This document shows, in pieces, positions 18,087 to 26,444 of a stretch of 64,000 bases of DNA (position 1 is its first letter; every line of letters starts with the position of its first letter). Source of the stretch: Poritiphilus flavus (GTDB lineage Bacteria; Bacteroidota; Bacteroidia; Flavobacteriales; Flavobacteriaceae); assembly GCF_009901585.1 (NCBI RefSeq), contig NZ_WXYO01000006.1, positions 434,001 through 498,000 of the forward strand, read 5' to 3'. The notes under the pieces were generated by a model. That model searched no databases. It saw only the letters and a program-made list of their open reading frames with translations, and was not told the DNA's origin. A program made the position numbers and the translations under genes.

Positions 18087-19109
18087 CTATGGTCTTAATA
18101 TACTCTTTACCACTTCTCTGGAATGCATTTCGTTAAATGCCTTTTCCCAATCTTCAAGCTGCCACACACCCCCTACAATTGGCTTTACATCCAATTTGCC
18201 ATTTGCGAGTAGCGCAAGCACTTTCTCCCAGATAGGCCAATTATGACTAAAACTTCCCTGTAGTCTTACATTTTTCTGTACCAGCGGGTCCAATGAAAAG
18301 CCCAGCGGATCCGGGCCCCATCCAACTTTGGTGATCTGACCTCTTGGGCGGACCAACTCTAGTGCCAGCTTTAAGGTTTCACTAACACCGGCAGCATCAA
18401 TAACGCAATCCGCTCCCAGGCCATCCCTTTCAAATGCCCATTCGGAAGCTCCCTCAACAAAAGTTGAACATCCATATTGGCTGGCAATTTTGAGTCTGTG
18501 TTTATCAGATTCGAGGCCAATAATGGCCACATCAGCTCCGCATAGGCCAGCCAGTGCTGCACAGAGTATTCCTATGGTTCCCGGGCCGATTACAACTACC
18601 CGGTCTCCCGGTTTTATATCGGAATTCTCCACAACAGCGTTGTAAGCAACGGCACAGGGCTCGGTAAGGCAGGCGGCCTCAAACTCCAGTTGATCGGGTA
18701 CCCGATGAAGGCAACGAGCCGGAACTCTTACGAATCGGGTCATAGCGCCATCCACACCATAACCGAAACCTTTACGTGTAGGATCAAGATTGTAAAATCC
18801 CTGGCGGGAAAGTGGGTTATTCAGATCTATTACGGCGGCCGTTTCACTCACAACTCTATCTCCTTCTTTCCATTTTTTTACAGCCTTTCCCAGAGCGGTT
18901 ATGGTTCCACCGAATTCGTGTCCAAGAACTACAGGATAATTCACAGGCCAACTGTGATCCGCGGTCCATTGGTGCAGGTCACTGCCACAAACACCTACCG
19001 ATGCCACTTCAAGCAGCACGTCTTCCTCACCGATCTTTGGTTGGGAAATAGTCCTAAGCTCAACGCTTCCTTTCTCCGGGGCGTAATTTACGACGGCGGC
19101 TGATTGCAC
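18087..19109 (-). CDS. Zinc-type dehydrogenase without structural zinc lobe
   Basis: A 340-residue medium-chain dehydrogenase of the sorbitol/threonine dehydrogenase type. Catalytic zinc ligands are Cys41 (GVCGSDLHQW) and His64-Glu65 (LGHEFGG). The structural zinc loop with four cysteines, present in the neighbour at 14538, is replaced by a longer cysteine-free segment (residues about 88-116). The NAD motif GPGTIGILCAAL lies near residue 173. It most likely oxidises a polyol or sugar. It sits 15 bp downstream of the hexulose-phosphate-synthase-like gene and 21 bp upstream of the SDR, in an operon read from about 19817. Confidence 0.88.
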   Translation of the reverse strand: MQSAAVVNYAPEKGSVELRTISQPKIGEEDVLLEVASVGVCGSDLHQWTADHSWPVNYPVVLGHEFGGTITALGKAVKKWKEGDRVVSETAAVIDLNNPLSRQGFYNLDPTRKGFGYGVDGAMTRFVRVPARCLHRVPDQLEFEAACLTEPCAVAYNAVVENSDIKPGDRVVVIGPGTIGILCAALAGLCGADVAIIGLESDKHRLKIASQYGCSTFVEGASEWAFERDGLGADCVIDAAGVSETLKLALELVRPRGQITKVGWGPDPLGFSLDPLVQKNVRLQGSFSHNWPIWEKVLALLANGKLDVKPIVGGVWQLEDWEKAFNEMHSREVVKSILRP

Positions 19110-19124
19110 GGTAACAGATTTTAG

Positions 19125-19817
19125 TTAGACATCTTCGTAGGCATGTACTTTTTGACAAATGCCGCGTAGTATTCCTTCCAGGTCTCCTGAAGCGGTTTTA
19201 AAGGCATCGGCATCCACGGTCAGCGGGGCTCCCAGTACTACCAGTGGCGCACCAAACTCCGGACAGCGGATGGCTTCTTCCAGTGAAAGCCCTCCTACAG
19301 CCTGTACCGGGATTTTAACAGCTTTGACCACCTCTTGCAACTGATCCAGTGGACTTGGCATAGGCAGACCTCTGGAGGCTATACCACGCCTTTCATCGTA
19401 TCCAATATGATGAATGATAAAATCACAACCAAGTTCTTCCAGCATGCGGGCGCCCTCTACCATATCCGGACAGCCCAGGTTGTCTCCCATCACCTTTATC
19501 CCGAAATCTTTGCCGGCTTCAACCACTTTTTTGATGGTCTCTTCATGTGCTCTTGCCATGACCACAACATGGGTGGCCCCTGCTTTGGCCATCATTTCAG
19601 CTTCAAGATAACCTCCGTCCATAGTTTTAAGGTCTGCAACTATTGGAACTGTTGGAAAAGCTTCGCGTAATTTCCGTACTCCATGCAGGCCTTCGGCCAG
19701 GATGAGTGGTGTTCCGGCTTCCAGCCAATCCACACCTGCCTTTAAGGCTGTGGCCGCGGTTTCCAGTGCTTCCTCAATATTGGTAAGGTCCAGAGAGATT
19801 TGTACTATAGGCCTCAT
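19125..19817 (-). CDS. 3-hexulose-6-phosphate synthase-like (OMPDC superfamily) protein
   Basis: A 230-residue protein from the ATG at 19817 (MRPIVQISLDL). The frame is open for 43 more codons upstream, but that part does not look like the family. The OMP-decarboxylase suprafamily signature ADLKTMD near residues 63-69 is intact, with Glu in LEAGTPL and His in IIHHIGYDERRG, closer to hexulose-phosphate synthase than to keto-gulonate-phosphate decarboxylase. The known reaction condenses formaldehyde with ribulose 5-phosphate. The usual partner, 6-phospho-3-hexuloisomerase, is not encoded nearby. The cluster around it (dehydrogenases, SDR, isomerase, DUF1080) suggests a different aldolase or decarboxylase role in sugar breakdown. 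It is the first gene of the minus-strand operon. Confidence 0.75.
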   Translation of the reverse strand: MRPIVQISLDLTNIEEALETAATALKAGVDWLEAGTPLILAEGLHGVRKLREAFPTVPIVADLKTMDGGYLEAEMMAKAGATHVVVMARAHEETIKKVVEAGKDFGIKVMGDNLGCPDMVEGARMLEELGCDFIIHHIGYDERRGIASRGLPMPSPLDQLQEVVKAVKIPVQAVGGLSLEEAIRCPEFGAPLVVLGAPLTVDADAFKTASGDLEGILRGICQKVHAYEDV

Positions 19818-19910
19818 TTGGCAACAGGCTATTTTCCTGTAATTTAAGCAAAGAAAAATCAACTTCAGAAAAAGCCCGGTCATAATTACCGATGTTTCCC
19901 TTCCCGAACC

Positions 19911-19918
19911 TATTTTTG
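19911..19918 (+). promoter_or_regulatory. TATTTTTG -7 box candidate for the VOC gene
   Basis: TATTTTTG fits the Bacteroidota consensus TAnnTTTG and lies about 70 bp before the VOC start in the divergent region. No TTG element is evident at the -33 position, so support is partial. Confidence 0.3.
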
Positions 19919-19987
19919 AGCTGTATAGATCACTTGGATCTGTCAACTGAACTTAGGGGATGAAACCGAGATAAAGGAAAGCTCAAT

Positions 19988-20434
19988 ATGAAATACGTAC
20001 ATACGAATATCATCAGCAAGGACTGGAAAATGCTGGCTGAATTCTATATCGAAGTATTCGATTGCCGTTTTGTACCTCCCGAAAGAAATCAGGCCGGTGA
20101 ATGGCTTGGCCAGGGTACAGGTGTTCCCGGGGCGGAGTTGCAGGGTGCTCATCTGCTTTTACCCGGGTATGGAGAAGATGGTCCTACCCTGGAGATCTAT
20201 CAATACAAGAATGTGGTTGAAAGGTCAGATCAGTTGCCGAATGCCTTGGGTTTCGGACACATTTCCTTTGAGGTCTCAGATGTCAAAAAAGTTTTAGATG
20301 CTGTATGCGCTAAAGGAGGCAGCGGTTTCGGGCAAATAACAACCCGGGAGATAGAAGGCGTAGGGCTACTCACTTTTGTCTATGCCAGGGATCCGGAAGG
20401 GAATTTTATAGAGATCCAACACTGGGAAAAATAG
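19988..20434 (+). CDS. VOC-family (glyoxalase/epimerase-like) protein
   Basis: A 148-residue protein with two beta-alpha-beta-beta-beta modules. The first module opens with KYVHTNIIS and the second with GFGHISFEVSDV. Metal-ligand candidates are His5, Glu in PTLEIYQY, His in FGHISF and Glu in NFIEIQHW. Such proteins are glyoxalases, epimerases or dioxygenases; the exact reaction is not predictable. It is transcribed divergently from the hexulose-phosphate-synthase-like gene with about 170 bp between, so it is probably part of the same functional cluster. Confidence 0.85.
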   Translation: MKYVHTNIISKDWKMLAEFYIEVFDCRFVPPERNQAGEWLGQGTGVPGAELQGAHLLLPGYGEDGPTLEIYQYKNVVERSDQLPNALGFGHISFEVSDVKKVLDAVCAKGGSGFGQITTREIEGVGLLTFVYARDPEGNFIEIQHWEK

Positions 20435-20460
20435 GATTGTCAAATGGGAAACTTCAGAGA

Positions 20461-21735
20461 TCAGTCCACAGCTTCTTCGGAAAAAGTACCCGGACCGGCA
20501 TCGTAAACCACAGCTCCTGCATTATCCTGGATTTCCATCTGGCTCACTTCTCCAACACCCAGAAATCGACATCGTATCCCTGCCAGGTCACCGATTGAGT
20601 TTTCGTAGGCTTCGCTAAAAACGGCCATCTCCTCCACATATACTGAAAGGGTTTTGTCCCGGACTTCGAGTCTAACATCACGGAATTCCTTTAAGTCAAT
20701 TCCCAATGCGGAGAGATCGTGTTCTTTACCGTCTAAATACTTCTCACTTAGCATCAACCCGATCTCGGATACGCATCCCGGGATGGAGAAATTTACGATA
20801 AGCGCACTCTTAGTTCCCAAAACCAGGATGGCCATGTTCTGACATACGGCCCACTTTTCGGAGTAAGGGATCCTCGCCCTGGTCTGTAGTGTAAAATTGT
20901 CCCCGGATACCTCACCGAAGTCGCGGACATAGTGGAATGAGGTCGTCAGGGGTTGCTCGTTGGAGATAACTTCTTTAACGACATCCGGACTAAAACCCAG
21001 GTGGCCGGAATCGGTAAAAGGCGCATCTATATATTTGGGAACCGGCTCATAGTTAAGTGTACCCAACCATCCTTCACTTTTGATGAACAGATCGTGCTCT
21101 TTAATGATCCTGCCCTCAACAAGTAGCTTGGCCCGAAAATATCCGGGGTAAAAGTATTGACCGGTAGCCTGTGTTTGCCCTTTTTTTATTGAGATGGTTC
21201 TCGATGGGTCCCAGTATTGCTGTATGTGAATACTGTCTGAGGAAATCTCACTGAGATCAAAATCAAAAACTACGGAATTTGGTAAGCCTTTAGCGAGAGG
21301 TTTACTGCTAAAGGGTATTTGAGAAAGGTCCAATTCATCCAGGCCGCTGCGGCTTCCCTTCAATGAGAAGAAAGAAATGAAAACAAGGGTCATCACCGAA
21401 GCGGAAAGCATAATGATACCCAGGTTAGGGTTTATCTTTTTAAGGACCCCTGCTGGTTTTTTGGTTTTTTGCTGCTGCTTAAAATCCCTCCAGTTCGTGT
21501 AGCCTGCGAAGCGGGCCAGGGTATTCAAGGTGGTTACGCTTGGAGCACTTTGGTACTTTACGCGACCCCATACCCGCTTAAGGGTGGTGGGACTCAGCAA
21601 TACCTGGGTCTTTTTTTGTATTTCTTCGCTTAGCTCAAGAAAAACGTCGTTGTGCCAGGATTCCCCTGAACCCCAACCCAGTTGTTGCTCGATAATTCTC
21701 AGACATTTTTGAACCAGCTTTTCCTCTGCGGACAT
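20461..21735 (-). CDS. Membrane-anchored putative transcription factor with PKD/ConA-like outer domains (copy 1)
   Basis: A 424-residue protein. Residues 1-90 form a helical domain common in Bacteroidota regulators, with LSPTTLKRVWG and a second motif TLNTLARFAGYTNW, which looks like a DNA-binding helix-turn-helix. One membrane helix spans about 105-123 (IIMLSASVMTLVFISFF). The outer part has a PKD/Ig-like segment (about 145-225, with YFYPGYFRAKLLVEG) and a concanavalin-like segment (about 245-420). It has the layout of a ToxR/CadC-type one-step membrane regulator that could bind a carbohydrate outside. It is paralogous, end to end, to the protein encoded at 28731-30032. It is divergent from 21861-22970, with 125 bp between. 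Confidence 0.75.
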   Translation of the reverse strand: MSAEEKLVQKCLRIIEQQLGWGSGESWHNDVFLELSEEIQKKTQVLLSPTTLKRVWGRVKYQSAPSVTTLNTLARFAGYTNWRDFKQQQKTKKPAGVLKKINPNLGIIMLSASVMTLVFISFFSLKGSRSGLDELDLSQIPFSSKPLAKGLPNSVVFDFDLSEISSDSIHIQQYWDPSRTISIKKGQTQATGQYFYPGYFRAKLLVEGRIIKEHDLFIKSEGWLGTLNYEPVPKYIDAPFTDSGHLGFSPDVVKEVISNEQPLTTSFHYVRDFGEVSGDNFTLQTRARIPYSEKWAVCQNMAILVLGTKSALIVNFSIPGCVSEIGLMLSEKYLDGKEHDLSALGIDLKEFRDVRLEVRDKTLSVYVEEMAVFSEAYENSIGDLAGIRCRFLGVGEVSQMEIQDNAGAVVYDAGPGTFSEEAVD

Positions 21736-21860
21736 ACTTCAAAGTTATACACCAAAGATCGCCAAATTTCGTCAGCTGAACCACAATGAATGGAAATGCA
21801 CCAATTTGTTTTTGACTCAGCGACTATGCTGTGGAACTTAGAAGGATAAATTAATGAATT

Positions 21861-22970
21861 ATGAAAAGACTCCTTTTAGTTATCGGCTTAACAACTGGTC
21901 TTAACAGTTTGGTCGCGGCTCAGGAAATTATTCCAATAGATACTGTGGCCCTGGACATCAATGCTAAGGATTACATCATTGAACCCTTTAAAGGAAAGGA
22001 TGCAATTTACCTGAAGCAGGGCAGCATTTCTTTAAAAGATATCAAATTACGGAACGGCACTATAGAATACGACATTTTCCTGAAGGAGGCTCCGGCTTTC
22101 CCTGGGGTTTACTTTAGGGTGAATGATAACAATGCCGAACAATTCTATATCAGACCGCATCTTAGCGGCAAGCCGGATGCCAACCAGGCGCTTCCCGTTG
22201 TGAACGGGATCGCGGCATGGCAACTCTACTTCGGGCCAAGGTATTCCTTTCCCTATGAGTATAACTATTCAGACTGGACCCATGTAAAGCTGGTGGTCAA
22301 TGAAAACAGGGCACAGGTCTACCTGGATCATTCAAAGACACCACATCTCTCCTGGTACCTGTTTCACGAACCCAGGGAAGGAGGTATAGCTCTGAACGGC
22401 GGCAATGCAGAAGCCATGCACCTTGCGAATATCTCGGTAAATACCGAAGAGGCTGTCATTAAAGACTTTCAGCCTATAGAACGCAAAGCCCTGGAAAACA
22501 TGATCCCGGAATGGGAACTATCCGATAAATTCGAGGAAAAACTACTCGAAAATCCGGAAAACCTGAACAAAATTATTGCAGACAGGAGTTGGAAGGGTAA
22601 GGTGACTCTTGAAGAAGGTACAGCGGCAAATATTTCGAAACTTATCACTTTAAGGGATGAAAATCCAGGAAATACGGTATTCGCCAGGGTAAATATTCAA
22701 TCTAACAGGGAGCAACTTCGGCTGTTGGAGTTCGGATACAGCGATAGGGTAGTGGTCATATTGAACGGTAAACCCATATATAGAGGGAACAATCGATGGA
22801 GGTCAAGGGACTATCGTTATTTAGGTACTATAGGCTTGTTTGACGCAGTCTACCTGCCCTTGAAAAAGGGAGATAACAGCTTATTGATGGCTGTTTCTGA
22901 AGACTTCGGAGGATGGTTGATCACCGGAAGAATTTCCGATAGCAAGGGCCTCAAAGTGTTGGCCAAATAA
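21861..22970 (+). CDS. Secreted protein with ConA-like domain and C-terminal jelly-roll (copy 1)
   Basis: A 369-residue protein with a signal peptide (cleavage near LVAAQ). Residues about 30-200 form a concanavalin/DUF1080-like beta-sandwich (GVYFRVNDNNAEQFYIRPH, WTHVKLVVNENRAQVYLD). A linker with IPEWELSDKFEE follows, and residues about 240-369 look like a galactose-binding jelly-roll (VVVILNGKPIYRGNN, LPLKKGDNSLLMAV). The same architecture occurs in the protein at 30150-31262. No catalytic motif is recognised; it may bind or cleave glycans at the cell surface. It faces the membrane regulator at 20461-21735, its probable controller. Confidence 0.7.
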   Translation: MKRLLLVIGLTTGLNSLVAAQEIIPIDTVALDINAKDYIIEPFKGKDAIYLKQGSISLKDIKLRNGTIEYDIFLKEAPAFPGVYFRVNDNNAEQFYIRPHLSGKPDANQALPVVNGIAAWQLYFGPRYSFPYEYNYSDWTHVKLVVNENRAQVYLDHSKTPHLSWYLFHEPREGGIALNGGNAEAMHLANISVNTEEAVIKDFQPIERKALENMIPEWELSDKFEEKLLENPENLNKIIADRSWKGKVTLEEGTAANISKLITLRDENPGNTVFARVNIQSNREQLRLLEFGYSDRVVVILNGKPIYRGNNRWRSRDYRYLGTIGLFDAVYLPLKKGDNSLLMAVSEDFGGWLITGRISDSKGLKVLAK

Positions 22971-22996
22971 CCAGATCGTATCCAAAGTCAATGCTG

Positions 22997-23113
22997 CTAG
23001 AGCGATTCCGCAGGAAGATCTAAACGGCAATCGTAATGCCTTTCCATTTGCCAGCCGTCCTTTAGACTGTAATACAGACTTCTTTTGGCATAATTCATAT
23101 TGAGCGTTCTCAT
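22997..23113 (-). CDS. Possible small protein of 38 residues
   Basis: An ATG at 23113, preceded by an A-rich AATAATTAAG stretch as is usual for starts in this phylum, opens a 38-codon frame (MRTLNMNYAKRSLYYSLKDG and onward, ending in PAESL). The composition is protein-like, with balanced charges and several aromatic residues and no low complexity. It lies alone in a 520-bp gap between the secreted ConA-like protein and the universal stress protein. It could equally be chance; no family is recognised. Confidence 0.35.
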   Translation of the reverse strand: MRTLNMNYAKRSLYYSLKDGWQMERHYDCRLDLPAESL

Positions 23114-23491
23114 GGCTTAATTATTATTTTACTTACACACGGTTTATCCGTGATCTTTACTTAAAAAGACTGGGGAAAATCCATTTTGTTACATTTTGTG
23201 GAACTTTTGAGGCAGATTTAACGAAGATTTAAAATTAGGCTTTTTTTGAATAATCGCGAGTGTTAAGTGCTGTAATAGTGATAGTTACAAATAAAATACT
23301 TATTGCTTTTACGATTTATTAGTATTCCATATGCCAATTAAAAGTTAAACATTTCACAATTAATAGTATTTCTATTAAATTTAAAGGGTGCATCTACCAG
23401 CATCATTCCGTTCTCAAGACGGAATATATGTGTTGAGTTAGCTGCATTCTAGATTATGCTTTAAAGCAACTTAAACCTAAAACTCTACATT
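23114..23491. other. AT-rich upstream region of the universal stress gene
   Basis: No gene is visible. The stretch is AT-rich, especially 23240-23390, and probably holds the regulatory region of the universal stress gene. I found no exact TAnnTTTG box or clear inverted repeat in it. Confidence 0.5.
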
Positions 23492-24313
23492 ATGAGCAAC
23501 GAAACACCCAACCCGAAATACCGGTTACTGGTATTGACAGACCTCTCCAAGGCCTCAGATATGGCACTTAGGAATGCAGTTCAGCTCGCCAAGGCTATCA
23601 ACGGCAAAGTAGATGTATTTCACGCAAAAGCCCCAACTTCAGTGGTTAAATTCGACAACCAACTGTCTGCTATGCGTTCTATTCATCATGACTATAATAA
23701 AACCCAGGCAAAACTGGAAAACGATATTCAGGAGTTGGAATCGGCTGAAGGCGTTAGGATAGGATTTAAGATTGCTTATGGCAACGTAAAAAACGCTATA
23801 AGGGAGCACATTAAGGAAACAAAACCGGATATTGCTGTACTCGGTAAGAGGAAGTCCAAAATAATTGGCTTTCTTGGAGATGGTATTACCAACTTCGTGC
23901 TAAACCAATGTTCTACAAATGTTCTCATAACGGATGAAGAACAGGTGTTCCACTCTTTCAATGACCTTTCTCTCGGCATATTTGGAGATGCCATTGAAAA
24001 GCAGGGCCTTGAGATCCTGAACGATTTGAGCAAGGCTGGAAACAAACCGATAAAACTATTTAGTGTTGGTGAAAGCGCTAATGCCAATGTTAGCAACCAG
24101 GAGAAAAGAACCATTTCTTATGTATTCCCTGAAGGCTCCAATGCTATGGATGGTTTGGCTTCTTATGTACAAAAGACCCAGACCCAGCTATTGTGCATTC
24201 CCAGCAGTAAAAACAAAGATCAGGGCGGCCGCCAACGCAAAAATATTATAGACGCGTCGGTACGCAGGATGGTACAGAAAGTAGGTATTCCTGTATTGTT
24301 CATAGCTTCTTAA
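23492..24313 (+). CDS. Universal stress protein family protein
   Basis: A 273-residue cytosolic protein with two UspA-like halves. The first (about 10-150) opens with YRLLVLTDLSKASDMALRNAV and contains IAVLGKRKSK, where the ATP-binding GxxG motif would lie, then a long tail. The second (about 155-273) is shorter and degenerate, ending with SVRRMVQKVGIPVLFIA. No canonical G-2x-G-9x-G(S/T) motif is evident, so ATP binding is doubtful. It stands alone after an AT-rich region and is followed by a hairpin that may end its transcript. Such proteins respond to starvation or stress in this phylum. Confidence 0.75.
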   Translation: MSNETPNPKYRLLVLTDLSKASDMALRNAVQLAKAINGKVDVFHAKAPTSVVKFDNQLSAMRSIHHDYNKTQAKLENDIQELESAEGVRIGFKIAYGNVKNAIREHIKETKPDIAVLGKRKSKIIGFLGDGITNFVLNQCSTNVLITDEEQVFHSFNDLSLGIFGDAIEKQGLEILNDLSKAGNKPIKLFSVGESANANVSNQEKRTISYVFPEGSNAMDGLASYVQKTQTQLLCIPSSKNKDQGGRQRKNIIDASVRRMVQKVGIPVLFIAS

Positions 24314-24349
24314 ATAGCTACTATCTTATATAAGACTTTATTCAGATTT

Positions 24350-24398
24350 CCTGAAAGGCCACCTACGCTAAGCTGTTTATAGGTCTTTCAGGTTTTCT
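24350..24398 (+). terminator. Hairpin after the universal stress gene, possible terminator
   Basis: CCTGAAAG (24350-24357) pairs perfectly with CTTTCAGG (24385-24392), followed by TTTTCTG. The 27-base loop and short T-run make it a weak intrinsic terminator. Confidence 0.4.
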
Positions 24399-24588
24399 GA
24401 TTTATAACCCTTCCATTCTTTTTTGGACCTTTTTCAGTTCCCCGACGCTTCCCGGCTAACGGCGGTTTAGCTATATCCTTATATTTTATCCTCATTATTT
24501 CGGATTCACCAGCATTATTTACATTTAAAATGCAATAGGATCGGACTTGCTCGTCTATATAGGTGAAAATGTTCCGAAAAGGATCTCA

Positions 24589-25146
24589 ATGGCCAAAAAC
24601 ACTAAAATGAATTACAAGCTCGCACAGTTTTTCCAGACGGAATACGGTGCATTAAGAGCTTATGTGAATTCCAGGATAGCAGATTCTACAGATCGGGATG
24701 CAGAGGACATCATTCAGGATGTGGCCCTGAAGTTGTTTTCCAGGGTAGACCACATCACACCCATTAATAATATCGCGGCTTTTGTTTATAGCTCGGTCCG
24801 CAATAAGATCATTGACGTGATGAGGGCCAAAAAAGCCAGGGTGGATCTGGATGAAGAGTTCCGGAAAAGACTGGCGGAGTTCGCCGGACTATTGCAGGAT
24901 CATACGGAAATGGAATATACTGAAACCGTCAAAGCTTCTCTTAAGGAAGCCATCCGGAACCTAAAGCCCATTTATCGTGATGTGATACTTGCAATCGATT
25001 TTGAAGGACTTACCTATAAGGAATTCAGTCTGGAAACCGGAATCTCTGCAGGAACCCTCATGTCCAGAAGGCACAGAGCCCTTTCGATCCTTTTCAAGGA
25101 ACTGCAGAAAACTGAAAATAGTAACAATAAAACTAAAACAGAATGA
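24589..25146 (+). CDS. ECF-type RNA polymerase sigma factor
   Basis: A 185-residue sigma factor from the ATG at 24589; the frame is open 14 codons further up, and another ATG lies at 24607. Region 2 shows DAEDIIQDVALKLF and SSVRNKIIDVMRAK (core binding and -10 recognition). Region 4 shows the helix-turn-helix FEGLTYKEFSLETGISAGTL and SRRHRALSIL (-35 recognition). The linker with DLDEEFRKRL is longer than in most ECF factors. The stop overlaps the start of the following membrane-protein gene (ATGA at 25143-25146), which suggests that the small protein controls it. Confidence 0.85.
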   Translation: MAKNTKMNYKLAQFFQTEYGALRAYVNSRIADSTDRDAEDIIQDVALKLFSRVDHITPINNIAAFVYSSVRNKIIDVMRAKKARVDLDEEFRKRLAEFAGLLQDHTEMEYTETVKASLKEAIRNLKPIYRDVILAIDFEGLTYKEFSLETGISAGTLMSRRHRALSILFKELQKTENSNNKTKTE

Positions 25147-25547
25147 CACATTTACACAGTCAAAAATCCAAAATTGAAAAATTTGTTACCGTAGTGTTTT
25201 GGGTTATTTTCGGGACCATCGCCATGATTGCATTTGCCCTGCTCTTCGGATATATAGTGATGTTATTGTGGAATTGGCTCATGCCGTCTCTTTTTGGCTT
25301 GGGAACACTAAACTTCTGGCAAGCCGTGGGTATCCTTATTCTCGCCAAAATATTGTTCGGAGGGTTTGGTTCAGGGAAATCCGGTAGGAGATCAAAAAGG
25401 GTAAGGTCTAAAGTGAAACACCGATTGGCTGAGAAAGGCAATTCCCGATGGAAACATTATGATCGGTTCTGGGAAGAAGAAGGCAAACAGGCTTATGAAG
25501 CTTACCTGGAACGTATGGACAATGCGGACGAAACACCTCGTGAATAG
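25143..25547 (+). CDS. Small two-helix membrane protein coupled to the sigma factor
   Basis: A 134-residue protein with two hydrophobic segments (about 16-45 and 55-75) separated by a tryptophan-rich turn with WNWLMPSLFGLG and FWQAVGILILAKILFGGFG. A very basic segment (SGRRSKRVRSKVKHRL) and a tail predicted helical follow. It overlaps the sigma gene by 4 bp, a common arrangement for a sigma factor and its membrane-bound antagonist. No zinc anti-sigma motif (HxxxCxxC) is present, so an anti-sigma role is inference from gene order. Similar small proteins next to sigma factors occur, from memory, across Bacteroidota. Confidence 0.7.
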   Translation: MTHLHSQKSKIEKFVTVVFWVIFGTIAMIAFALLFGYIVMLLWNWLMPSLFGLGTLNFWQAVGILILAKILFGGFGSGKSGRRSKRVRSKVKHRLAEKGNSRWKHYDRFWEEEGKQAYEAYLERMDNADETPRE

Positions 25548-25600
25548 GCTGCCACGAGCCTGATTAGGGAAATTCATGGCATATTTCATAAATTGAAGTC

Positions 25601-26419
25601 ATGAATTTCTCCAATTCAAAAATGGGTAGCAGCATAGCCATGGCTTTGGTCTTTCTGCTTTTGCTGCTACTCCCATTTGGCGATTTGTTGGAGGCCTCCG
25701 GCATGGAAACTTTTAAGGCCCAACAGTTAGGAGACATCCTTAAGAATTGTGTTATTATCATCTATGGGATCCTTATGATCCGTCGATTGGGCTTTGTAAG
25801 GATCTCCGGTCTTAAAAACACCATTCCCAAATACCCAATTTTACTGATCGTTCCCCTTTATTTTGCACTGTTGGGACCTCTGTGGTACTTCTATTTCGGA
25901 TATGAGTTTCACAACATAGCTGCAGCCGATGTAATAATATTATTGCTTGCCATGTTGGGGGTGGGGATCTCAGAAGAGGTTATATTCCGTGGACTTATTC
26001 TTCCAAACTTACTCAAAGGATCCTCTGCGGAACAGCCAATGCTGATACCCATAGTTTTGGCTGCACTTTTGTTCGGAGTGCTTCATTTTCTTAATTTATT
26101 CAACGCGGATGCCCAATTTCCAACGGTAATAGCCCAGGTAATTTACGCCACTTTTTTTGGGATCGCCTTTGGTATCATTTTGCTAAGATCCAAAAGCCTG
26201 CTCGCTCTGGGTGTGCTACACGGGATCATCAATTTTTTCAATAGCCTGGATGATCTTCCGGGAGCCGTAGAGCCGGCTAAAATGCAGGAATACGCTATTC
26301 ATGAGGCTGTGTTTTCCGTTCTGGTCGTAATTCCTTTTTTGTGGTATGCTCTAAGGCAGCTTCCTTCAATTAAACGGCAGGATGTGCTCTCTCAGATAGA
26401 CAGTGACCAGTTGGTCTAA
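25601..26419 (+). CDS. CPBP-family intramembrane metalloprotease
   Basis: A 272-residue membrane protein with about seven hydrophobic segments. The three CPBP/Abi signatures are intact: ISEEVIFRG (double Glu plus Arg), FGVLHFLNLF (His) and GVLHGIINFF (His plus Asn). Such enzymes cleave within membranes or process prenylated or bacteriocin-like peptides. It starts 53 bp after the small sigma-associated membrane protein on the same strand. An inner-membrane protease beside a putative membrane anti-sigma suggests regulated proteolysis, but this is only a contextual idea. Confidence 0.87.
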   Translation: MNFSNSKMGSSIAMALVFLLLLLLPFGDLLEASGMETFKAQQLGDILKNCVIIIYGILMIRRLGFVRISGLKNTIPKYPILLIVPLYFALLGPLWYFYFGYEFHNIAAADVIILLLAMLGVGISEEVIFRGLILPNLLKGSSAEQPMLIPIVLAALLFGVLHFLNLFNADAQFPTVIAQVIYATFFGIAFGIILLRSKSLLALGVLHGIINFFNSLDDLPGAVEPAKMQEYAIHEAVFSVLVVIPFLWYALRQLPSIKRQDVLSQIDSDQLV

Positions 26420-26444
26420 AAAAGGACGTATCGGGGAACTTAGA

